From assembly GCA_002633005.1 (NCBI GenBank), contig NMRA01000410.1, forward strand, positions 238,351 through 300,350: 62,000 bases of DNA, given 5' to 3'. Positions within the stretch are counted from its first letter, which is position 1; every line of letters begins with the position of its first letter. Made by a program: the position numbers and the translations under genes. Positions 12,976-24,900 of the stretch are shown one piece after another. The DNA is from Phoronis australis. Taxonomy: Eukaryota > Phoronida > Phoronidae. The notes under the pieces were generated by a model. It was not told where the DNA came from and ran no database searches. It saw only the letters and a program-made list of their open reading frames with translations.

Positions 12976-15900
12976 GTAATTTTGTCAATCCATTTTTCTC
13001 CAAACTGAATTTTGTTAAACCGTTTTTTCTCCATATTGAATTTTGCTGGTACTTAGATTAGCCATACCACGTGGATGTTATTTCTCAATGATGCCATGTT
13101 ATTTCGCTTTTTCTATAGTCACAAGGTAACGTTTATCCTTACTGAAAAATAAAAAAATAAAAATTGACATGCGTTTTGAAAGTCTTTCTAGGGTATTCCT
13201 CATGAACTTGACAGAAATTTTGTCCTCATTTTCATGAAACAAACCATTGATATTGCGGGTGATGTACGAGGAAGAAATTTATCGTAATCTATTTTGCCCG
13301 GGGTACGCCACGAGCTATGTTGCAGAGTAAAACAAGAGGACGATTGCGAATATTGTCATTTATTATGACGTAAATAGATAAAACTAACTAAGACTCTGCA
13401 AGATGGGCATGGACAAAACGCCCACCGGCGTGAATAGCCCTGAAAGAGGGAACAAAAGTACTGCCTGAAGGGCTTAAAGGAAAAGTACAGAACATGAACA
13501 CAAAACTTGAAAAAACCTAACAGGAAATTTATATGAGAAAAGAGAAAGTGAAACCGACACCCGGGATGGGGTGTGGGGAAACAATGCAGAAAACGAACGT
13601 AGGTATTGTAGAGGACGAGGTAGGTGGCTGAATGAGAGAGACCACGTTGAACTGAACAAAGGAAATGTGGGCGACCAATCAGGTGTCGCGTAGAGAAGTG
13701 TATGAATACAAAAGTAGGCCCTTGAGGCTATAAATAGAGATGAGTAATGCAAAATAAACCCTAAGGACTGGTATCAAATTAAAGAGCCAAATGTCAAAAT
13801 AATGACGATAAATGCATTTAACAAGTTAAATTTAATCTATCGTAATCTATTTTGCCCGGGGTACGCCACGAGCTATGTTGCAGAGTAAAACAAGAGGACG
13901 ATTGCGAATATTGTCATTTATTATGACGTAAATAGATAAAACTAACTAAGACTCTGCAAGATGGGCTTGGACAAAACGCCATAATGGCAGCACGGGAATG
14001 CTGACATCGCCCATCCGAGGAAGCGGAACCCGGGCAATAACAATGTTAGACTATTAAAAATACAGGTAGGCCTACTAATAACGGTATAACAGGAAACTAT
14101 TATACAAAAGTCTAGAATATAAAAAACAAGAACAGAACGAACTGGAAGTAAAGGTAACTGGAACCAATGACTAGAAATTGAAGCCTGCAGCTACAGACCT
14201 GCGAACGGGAGGAGGCCGGCTGCAACAACAGACCAGACTTAGAGGGCTGAAACCACAGACCCAGAGGAGTGGGAGGGGCTGAAAAGCAAAGTCAGAGAAA
14301 TGGGGAGCTGCAACAACAGGCTCACCAGGAGTTCAAGAAGCCTGGGGAAGAGGAAAAGCAGACATGCGAATGTAGTTTTTTAGTGCGTCAGATTTCCAGC
14401 GCCCCATGCGCTGGATCACCGGTTCAGGGACGCCACGGCTGGCCGCAGAAGTGGCGGCCCCAATGCGAAAGCTATGTAACGTATAAGACTTGGTGTCGAG
14501 TCCTACAAAGGAAACCACTTTATTTAACATGGATTTGAAGCAGGAACGTGTAACCGGTGATCCACTGAGGTGTTGGAACAAGGGGCCAGGAGAGGGCTGA
14601 AAAGTAGGCAAGTACAAGGTTAGGGCAGCTACTGGGCAATGGGGAAATTGGCTGGACGGAATTGTAAGTGAGACTGGTCCCGACCTGTGCTTGAAGGTAC
14701 GCATAGTGATGACCACAGAATCGCCAGAGGGGCGGGGAAGACGACGTCGCTGACCTGTATGACGTGGGAGGAGAGCGAGGAGGTGACTGTGAATTCACCG
14801 ACCCTGAGGAAGGCATGGAAGGCTAGGAGGAACATAGCAAGTGCGAGAACCAAGTCGGCAAAAGAGCCGAGTGCAGAAGGGCAGGCGTCAAACAAGCGGT
14901 GAAGCAAAGCGGAAGTAATGGGCATGCGTGTGTCAGAAGAAGGGTGCAGATTGGAAGCGCCTTTGAGGATTTCTTTGATGAAAAAGGAGGAAGTGGGGTC
15001 AGGGAGGTTGTCAAGCTTGTGGACAAAACTAATGGCAGAGACATAGGACAGGATAGACGAGCTACTAAGGCCAGATTCGAAGAAATGAGATATGTAGTGG
15101 GCCAGGAAAGAGGTATTAATGGGCAAGGTGATCGGAGAGTTGTTAGAGGATAGATGAAACTGTGCGAGGTTATGCAGGATGCGGGTGTAGGACTGAAGAG
15201 TGGAGGGGGTCGGGGAAGCCCGGAGCAGTCTGGTCACTCTGTCAGGAGGTGCGTCGGGATCGGTGTCGGATGAGGGCTGAGCCAAGAACCCTGGGAAAAG
15301 GCGACCTGAAAGTTGAAACGAGAAAGTGCGTCAGCGATGATGCTAGTGTAGCCGGGGATATGTTTTGCCCGAAAATAAACATTAAAGGTAAGAGCGGAGA
15401 TGACCAGACGACGAACAAGAGACATAATGGGGGCGTGGCGGGAGGAGGTCTTGTTGATAATGTGAACGACAGCACGGTTATTGCACAGGAAGAGGATCTT
15501 GTGGTTGGCGAGCTTTGAACCCCACAGCTCTAGCACTATAGCGATAGGAAGGAGTTCCTTGAAGGTGATGTGATGGCGCTGCAGGTGCTTGGGCCACGGG
15601 CAGGCAAACCAGGAAGCTCCTAAGGTCGCAGCAAAACCCCCGTTGGAGCCCGCAGCATCAAAGTACAGTTTGATGGTGTCTGTAAATGTCCACTCGTCGA
15701 ATAGGAACAGTGTTTTCCCATTGAAGCCTCGGATAAAGATGGACCAAGCCCGAAGGTCCGCTCTAGCTTCTTTATTGAGAGTGACGAAGTGGTCTGGTCT
15801 CGAAATGCCGATGGTGAGGTTGATGAGTCCGCGCAGGAAGGCGCGGCCGGGTACGATGACGGAGCAGGCGAAGTTTAGTAGACCAATGAGGGATTGGAGG

Positions 15901-18900
15901 TCGCGAAGAGTAACCTTTCGGCGCTTTTGGAAGTCGAGCAGGAGGTTGGAAGCTCTGTCCACCTTGTACTGTGGGAGAGAAGCAGTCATGGTGGCAGAGT
16001 CGAGGTGCATGCCATAAATGGTGATGGAGGTAGTCGGCTGAATTGTCTTGTCGAGGTTGATAGGGAGTCACAGAGTGATATGAATCTGGCAAGGTCCCGG
16101 GAGCATGTTGGCGAGGATGGGGGGGCCCACGAAAAAGAAGTCATCGAGGTAGTGCGAAACGCCGGCGACCTTCAAGTTGGTGAGGATCTTTTGAATCGCA
16201 CAACTGACCTTTTTGAAGATGTTGCAGCTGGAGGCACAGCCAAATGGCAGGCACCTGTCGTAGTAGAGGTTGTTGGCCCAGGAGAGACCTAAGAGGTGGT
16301 AGTCGTCAGGGTGCACCTGTACGATGCGAAAAGCGTCATTGATGTCAGTCTTAGCCATGAGGGAGTGGCGCCCAAACCGTTGAACCAGGCGGATAGCGTC
16401 CGTGATGGATTGGTACTGGACTTGGGAGAATTGAGGGGGTATGAGGGTGTTAACTGAGTTAGCGTGACGAGATGGATATGACAAGTTATGAATGAGACGA
16501 AAACTGTTAGGGTGAGATTTAGGGTTGAGGGCAAGGAGTGACAAAGAGAAAAGGGGGAATGGGGGGATGGGAAGGGACCGGCATAGCGACCCAGCAGAAC
16601 CTCAGTCTGTATTTTCGGAAAGGTAACTTCGGGATTACGGAAAGCTGATGGGTGGTTGGTGGGGTGATTGGAGTGACATATCGGGGAGGCGCCGAGTCTG
16701 AAACCAAAAGAGAAACCATTGATAAGCTCCGTAGATGAGAGGGAGTCATAACCTGAAAGGAGAGGTTTAAGTTTGCTTACTTTTACGGGTGTTGGGATAC
16801 CTGGCAGGTGGGTTGGTGGTTTTGGAGATGCATGATCGGGCTGGGTGGTTGGTGCCGCAGAAGCCACAACAATGCTGGTTTCGGCAGAGGGGAAGGTTGC
16901 AGGACTGGTCGTTGAACTTCCAGCAGTTACCTGTGAGGAAAGAGTTGGGGTTAGGGGTTGGGGCACGTGGGCCTCGAAAAAATGTGGAGGTGGATGAGCC
17001 CTGGCGAAAGGACTGACTGTTGGTTGGGTGGCGTTGGATCTTGTTGAACTTGAGGCAAACTTGGCGCCACAGGTCCCAGTGGATATGGTCCCACTCGAAG
17101 GGGAAAGAAGACCGAAATTTCCTGAAATGGGTATCATAAAACAAGGCTGCAGAAAGGCCGTAGTGTGTGTTGCAGTCATGAACTATGGTCGAATACTTTG
17201 GGAGCTTAGGGGCAAACTTCTGGACCAGGATGGACTGGAAAATATTGAAGGCCTGGGTCCACTGAAGAATGGATGAGATGGCCTTTGGACGTGCAGAGCT
17301 GGAAAAGATTGGAGTGTTATCGGTGAAGGAGATGGAGACAGAGGGATTGGAGCAGGCGGATGGCTCACCTGAAAGGAGAGAAGAAAAGTCAATGAACTCG
17401 TTGTTGAAGATGCGTATACGAGTTTTTGGAGTCGACATGAAAACCCAGAGGCAACGACATATACAAATTATTTGATGAAGTGTCAATACCCGAAAAAAGA
17501 CGGAGTGGTAGTCGCATCGGAGGCTGAAGGTGGGGCAGTGAACGTCGGCTGGGAGGGGTAGAACGGAGGTGACGGGTCCAGCGGCTGGCTAACGGTGGGC
17601 GGCGGAGCGGCAGAATCTGCGTCATAGTCGTGTCAATTATGCAGCCAGCTTAGCATAGACAATGACGGGCGGCGATGGCTGGATTTCGGATGATGCTGGT
17701 GGCGCTGGTGGAGGACGCTCGAAGGGACTTGCAGACTTGCAGGCATATGCCCTGGTGGCTTTCTTGGGTGCCATGCTGGAAAAAGAAAAACATACACCAC
17801 CGGGGGAAAAATCCAGGGTGACGATCCCGGGGCGGGGACAACCGCCGAAGGGAAATGAATAAAAAATGGGAAGTACAGGGGATATAATCATCCCGAAAGG
17901 GAAGACAGAACCTCGTCATGGGAACACCGCCGAAAGTAGTGGTTAGAACAGGGTATTGTAAGGCCCCCTGCAGGCAAACCGCCGAAATAGAATTGAGCGA
18001 GCGAGGTATTAAAAAGGTGGAAACAAGAGGTACAATCCCTAGGAGGGATAGAGGGATAACTAGGGGGCTGCGTAAGCCAGAACAAGGAGTAAACCCTCCT
18101 AGTAACCGCCGAAATAATGTGTAGTTGGCAGGGAATAAGCCCCCCTGAAGGCAAACCGCGGAAAGTGAAAGAATTGTAGAGGAGGCAAATATGGGGATAT
18201 AATAATCCCATGAGGAAAGAACCTCGTTGAGAATACTGCCGAAAGGAGATATTAATATGACAGGGCATTATAAGGTCCCCTGTAGGCAAACTGCCGAAAA
18301 TGAATATTTAGAACGAGGTGTAAGGTAGGGGTCCAGGATATAACGATACAAAAAAGTACCAGGAATAACTGGAAGGAAAGGGGAGGGGTGGGGCGGGACT
18401 AGAGGGTGAGAAGGCCCAGTTCGCGAAGGTGGTGACCAATGGCCACGCGAATGCTGAAGGCGTGTTTATGAAGGCCCGAGTGGTTAAAGTGGATCCCGTC
18501 TGGGCGGTAGAGGTGGTTGGGGTTAGCCCAGAAACCTCCCTTGTGAGTCCAAAAATAAATGTGGGGCTCGTGGGACAGGAGTGATTTAAGGGATGAGTTG
18601 AAGGCGAGAACGAACGCCTCCCGGCATGTAATCGGTGAAACGCCCGTCCGACGAGGACACGACGGACGTCGTAGGCAATTAACAAAAAACGGGCGAAAGA
18701 AACGAGGTGGGAGGCCAAGGCATGAGGTGCGATGGAGGTGGAGTGGAGGTCATTCCCTCCTATCTGGAGAAAAACGAGGTCGGGAGGGGAACGGGGAAGG
18801 GAACGGGTGGCCGGTTGGATGGACTTCGGGCTGGGCAGAAGGGTCCCACCCGACATGCCCAGGGACAAAATGGTGACCAGGGAAGGTCGGAAGCCGTAGT

Positions 18901-21900
18901 TATGGAAGTAGCGGGCCTGGGGAGGGTCGGACACGAAGTTGTGCAGCCAACGAACGTAAGAACTGCCAAGGATGAGAACATGGGGCTACATGGGGTATAA
19001 CGTGGATGAAAAGGTTGGTTAAAATCAAAAACGGGACTTACCTCGAAAAGGACGAAGTAAAGCAGAGGAACGAGAAGTGGCAGAGCGTCGCACCCGAACG
19101 GAGTAAGGGGTCAAGGGTCAAAAGGAATCGAAGAAATGCAAACAAAAAATGCAGAGAACGAACGTAGGTCTTGTAGACGACGAGGTAGGTGGCTGAATGA
19201 GAGAGACCACGGTGAACTGATTAAAGGAAATATGGGCGACAAATCAGGTGTCGCGTAGAGAATACAAAAATAGGCCCTTGAGGCTATAAATAGAGATGAG
19301 TAATGCAAAATAAACCCTAAGGACTGGTATCAAATTAAAGAGACAAATGTCAAAATAATGACGATAATGCATTTAACAAGTTAAATTTAATTAATTGTTT
19401 GCCCATGTTCTTTCATTTCATTTGATGTTTCACTAAATGTTCAATCTTGTCGATAAGGTCCTACATAAACCTTTTATGTTCAAGAGAGATCCTTGAATAG
19501 CTTTATCAATGTCTCAGTAAATGTCGTGAAACGATCAAGTAGCAACATGATGTTATCAACTACACGTATTTGCGAATAAACTCTCTCGAATTTTCGATGA
19601 AAATGATTTAGATCTGTTAAAGCTGCTATGCTCAATAAAAACAAAATTCGAAATAGGCCTTTCAGTCTCTTTAAATCGGTATCATAATATTCCTTACCGT
19701 GATATTAGGTTTCCGTTACCAAAAGGAACATCGAAACCATCAGCGACTCAAAAAAGCATTTAAAAATTTATCGAGGTTGGCCAATCCTAAAATTGTTAAT
19801 TTTAAATGGTGCACATGCGCATTACCTATGACTTGAGTTGGTAATGGAATCTTATCCTGTTTTATGAGAGTGAAAAGCCTAATTCGTTTTTTAGCCAGCA
19901 AAACAATGCGAAATGCAGCTTTAGATATCCGAATAGAACTACCATCCTACGATTCGCTATGAGTAGTTCTCTACGGTGCACACGACGTGCTTTTAGAGAA
20001 ATTTTGTCATTTTGATTTAAAACAATCAACAGGTTAAAAGCTGACGGTGAAGTTGGGGAAAGTCTACTTCCAGCCATTTGGAAAACGAGCTTTGAGGTTA
20101 ATAATGCAATTGAACTGAAATCTTTAACTAGGTTATTTCATTATGTTATTATTCAAAACTTTTGACAAATTGAGGTCCTTGTAAAAGAACGCAACCTTTT
20201 TTTGTGACAGTTACCGTTTTGTTCCCCAGCTAAGGTCGCAATTAAGACACTGTCGCTGCATCTAAACAAGTTTTTTAAACGGTTTTAGTCCGTAATATCC
20301 GGACATTTGTGTATGTTGGCAGCAAAGAGCGCGTAATTTTTCGAATGTGTGTGATGACTCAGGGAAAGCTCGACTCTGCAAAAGCTTGTGCACTGTTTAA
20401 TATCGTAATCGAACATTTCAAAAAGTTGTTATGAGCTAAAACAAGCTATAAAACGCCTTCAAGTTAAAAGATACCAAAATTTATTGTTTTGAACTGAATG
20501 AAGGTATCATGGCTTTTTGCTTATATAGTATCTGACTGTTGTTATTGCTCAGCCATATTTCTATAAAACAATTTATCCCATACGCGTTGAATCTGTCGAG
20601 GGAAATACGGTCATGTACATGTAATAATGCTTTCCGTATTCACCTCCAGCACTACTTCAACAATGACCTCTGACATTGAAGGTTCAAAAGGTAGGTCAAT
20701 ATCGACTCGACGTCGTTAGCCGGTTAGATCATCAAACTTTTGGAAAATAGCTTAAAGTAATACAATTGTAGCAGTGTATATACCACTCAACATGCAACCA
20801 GGTCTCAGTCGTAACATCTGGAACAGGACTGTCAATTATACGACAGTTCTGTCTCAGTTTTCAATTGCTAAGATATATCGTCTGCAACTCAGGCACCGAT
20901 TCCTCTCCAATATCAAATATTGTCGTCACTGACCATGACAGCACCCGATACTATCGGCGACAGTATTACACGAGCAGCAACGACGACCGTCCCAGCAACA
21001 CGTGAACCTATCCATGCTACAGAATCCGTAGCCAGCCAGCTAGCTGTATCAAAAGACTGTCGTATATTTAGTATACAGCTTTGTACCAAGTCCAAGGCTA
21101 CAGTATCCGTAGAAATGCGACAACTTACCTGCAACAACGCTACAACGTACATATTCGCCGGAGCTGTCATCAACGGTGGCACTTATAACATCTTCGTGAA
21201 AGCAGACGACGTGTAGGCTACGCTCCGGTCAATGACCTAGTTTCATGAATGAGTGCAGCTACCTGATGAGCATTTTACAATGTTATAAATATTCTTGTTA
21301 TTAATTTATTTTTGAAATATGATACAAGTTCAATGCACGATAACTGTCGTTTTCACGCTTTTTATCAATTTCAAGTAATAAACCGTTACATTTGAAACTG
21401 TTTTCTTTTACTATAGTAAGTTAGCAACGTAACGCGCACGTACATACACAACAGGTTGTGATTAGCCACGTAAACAGTTGGGGTGAAGTATTTATAAAAT
21501 GCCGGAAGAAAACAAAAGAAACTCACGTGCAAATCTCAATGCGCATGCCCCACACCGGTTCCTCTCTATTGCATTCTGGGATAGTATGTATGCCTAGCAA
21601 CAGCGTGAGAGTTTCTATACGGACGAGATTATTGTATTTAGCTGCCGTTTTCAATTATTATGACTCGTACAAATATGTTACAAATTTTCAGTATCTTACA
21701 AAAATTATAATTTTAAAAATTTGTACAACCAAAGACACGTGCTTATAGTTTACCTGGCCCCGGTCTCCAATCTCCGTACTGAGACTCAAATCATGCTCGC
21801 AAACTCACACTTCATACTCACCGCATTTCATTGCCGCCAATTTTTAAAGTCCTTCTTACTACGATTCCTGGCAACTGGCAAATGTTAACCCCATGTCGTC

Positions 21901-24900
21901 GAGTCATTACAAGGGTCAAAAACAGCTGTGGGGTGGGGATTGCCGTGATGAAGTGCGTGTGCAATGGCTTGTAGGCCTACGGTTTCTTAATGATGAGGAT
22001 TGTAAAAAAAACAGTTTGCTTCCCTGTCAGATTTCACATCATAGTCATTTAGCCATCGATAATTCCTCAATCCTCGAATGATATTCCAGATTTTGTTTGC
22101 CGATATATGAGTAGACGTCTCCTCCCGTTCACTGATGAACTCTGAATGCCTGTACTACATGTAGTGTTGTTAACTCACGCGCCAAATGTCAGCTAACTTG
22201 ATACATCCCGGTAAAATGCAAAGATACAGTATCAAAGTTTTGACATCAGCGTAGGCCTACACGGCAATGGGTTCTATGAGAGAACAGGGGTTGACCAGTA
22301 ACCAAGCAACTGCGGTCCAAAAATGTCGACTGGAGTTTTTGGCTGGACAACCGGTTTACTAGAGAACACCACCGCTGGCAATTAAGGTACAAACTTTTGA
22401 AATTATACCTCCCGTCAAAGAAAGTGGGCAATTCGGACTCTCCCCTAGAAATGTTGACTGCAGGCCTGTGATATGGTACACGACTCCCGTACGGGGTCAC
22501 CGGCCTACCACTGCATTAATGAAAAATATAATTTCAATATGCCGTCAATCGTTGGTGTGACCATGCCAATTTTAGGAGTAAATGAGTCAATTATAGAGGA
22601 GAAGCAGAATGGTGAATGTTGGCCAAATCCTCTTTTGTCCACTGACGTCACAAGCATACTGGCGCCCCCAGTGGAGGCCCTGAGAACTCGTAAACAAGCA
22701 TGCTGGCGACTGTGATTAAAGTATTTTTTATGATTTTTCCAGAGTCGCTATGTTTTAGTGTGTTTTTTAAATAATGTTGCATGTCATATCTCTCAGGAAA
22801 TTAATATTGTTCCAATACATTAAGAAAATTTGAATATTCATTCTCGCGATCCTGCAACACCATACCAATGTTCTGTGTTACACACGGCAAAGCGAAAGTT
22901 TTATCCCCACGCGAAATAGCCTCATTTACGCTCGACTAAAATGGAATCTTTCAATCATAATTAGTTGTTACTATATACCATTCATTATTATATACCATGC
23001 ATTATGATTTTAGAAAAAAAACGATACTCAACCTCCCACAATAAATACAAGTCTGTTCGCCAGCTTGGCTCGGCCGTTGCTGGGCTGGATACTTCCGGGT
23101 TCATGAACTCGGTTTGCTTACGAGTTCTCAGGGCCTCCACTGGGGGCGACAGTATGCTTGTGACGTCAGTGGACAAAAGGGGATTAGGTCAACATTCACC
23201 ATTCTGCAGGGGAGAATGCCCCCTGACTGCATCAGACACTGAGGTTTTGGCTGCTCCTCTCCGGCCAACTGACTTTCTTTGATAGGCTGTTTCAAATTTC
23301 GGGAGATAAGGAACTCAAGAAGTAAAGCTTAATAATTGGCAAATGTATCAAGAAATGGAAGAAGAATATTGTATTCAAACTGAAAAAATGAAAAACAGTT
23401 ACTGAACACTCAGCATTCCACGTTATACTCTTGTAATTGTAGCGAGAGCTGACGATAACATAGTTGCTAGGGTAGTCGATGCGAATATAGGGAGCGCTGA
23501 ATCAGCACGACTTTTCATGGTTTTCCATTTCACATCATAACTGAAGAGTTCCATAGCAACTTGAGTACAATTGTCAGATTTGAGTACGTTTCGAGTCTAC
23601 TCGAAATGCGACTTTAAATACGCTTTTGCGAGTACGACTCCAGTGAGCACGATTTTGAGTATGAAATCTCGAGTACACATGTATGAGTGTGAGCCTGAGT
23701 ACGGAGATTGCAGAGCGGGCCCCGGAGTCACAGTCGACGGAGGTGGGGTGCGGCAAAACATTTCTATAATAAAATACAGTTGCATGCAACCTGCACTAGT
23801 TATTCATTTAATATTAATGTTTTGATACAAAATCAAATAAAATAACTTTATTGACCGCTCCTGTGCTAAACATTCGTTACAACACACCCGGCAACACTGT
23901 ACACTGTCAAGCGATAGAGGCATACATTTCCCATAATGCAACTGCGGCGGTAAATTCAAATATGGCGGAATTGCACATTCGCTAATGCGCATGGGATACA
24001 AATTCCGGTCGAGGTCGATACGCGGAATAATGTCGAGTGGGATATTATTTCATGTACGCCACGCTCGGTACGTTTTGTGTATATATTTCGTTATTTTAAA
24101 GTGTCAAAACTCGCATCATGACATTTGCAAATACCATGGCACCGCGATATATCTTTAAATAGAACGAAGCGGCCAGTCATGCAACACTATTCAAAGGATT
24201 GTGACATAGGGACATTACTAGACATTTATGGCTGTTCCAAAGCTTTGCTTTTGGAGCGGAGATAAGACATGTTTTCAGCTGTATTACAAAAGTCGCTCGG
24301 CCCTGCATAATACGTGCATATCTCATCAAAAAGTAATTGCTGGAGGAAACATTTTCCCGCGGTTTTAAAATGTCGGGCATATCTGAAGTCCTTGCGATTA
24401 GGTTGTCACCATATCTTTTTCTCATTGGACTCACGAATAACTTGATGTGTTAAACCGAAAGGGCATTTTTTTCTTTGAGTTGTCTATGCTATCTGATCAA
24501 ACGAAGAAGTTCGGCTTTGTAAGAGTCGAGAAAAATGAACATGACAATGTAGACTTCTTTGTGTTTACCTTGCAGTTTCGATGCGAGAATAAACTGGTGT
24601 TCGAGTGTGTGTCTACGCCCAAGGTGTTTTTCAAAATCAAACAAAAATAAATGAAGCGCTGTTTGTGGAACGTTTTCTTTATCCGTACAAGGAAATAACA
24701 TGCAGTTTGCTTTAGGGGGGGTACAAGGAAGAATGTCGTCCAGATTGTATCTATTAAAAACATTCGTGACACAAAACACACATATATATTGACAAACTTC
24801 CTTGTCTGCCTTGTAATTTTCAACCAATGATAACAGTGTAGACTGATACTGGCAGATGTAGGATATCTAAAGTGAGTGTCAACAACAACTTTCGAACTGT

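Larger units (their letters stand above)
13280..19391 (-). mobile_element. Ngaro-type tyrosine-recombinase retrotransposon, degenerate
   Basis: A 6.1-kb unit on the minus strand. Its order, read 5' to 3', is A1 repeat (19391-19147), SGNH-like ORF, a cluster of short repeats, gag with Cys/His motif, reverse transcriptase, RNase H, tyrosine recombinase, B1 (13980-13838), A2 (13836-13583), B2 (13422-13280). Split direct repeats A1...B1A2...B2 with a tyrosine recombinase instead of an integrase define the Ngaro group within the DIRS order. No methyltransferase domain is seen, which argues against DIRS proper. There is no target-site duplication, as expected for recombinase insertion. Frames are broken by a frameshift inside RT, a TGA between RT and RNase H, and a frameshift inside the recombinase, so this copy is dead. 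It sits in intron 1 of gene A, in the opposite direction. Confidence 0.9.

Noticed and set aside
13838-13980. LTRs for the 6.1-kb retrotransposon
   Set aside because: The repeats do not lie at both ends as simple LTRs; the A1...B1A2...B2 order and the tyrosine recombinase show split direct repeats.
20651-20691. 41-bp Thr-rich stretch flanked by acceptor- and donor-like bases in gene A intron 1
   Set aside because: Its length is not a multiple of three and its phase is incompatible with the phase-0 exons on either side; gene B has no counterpart.
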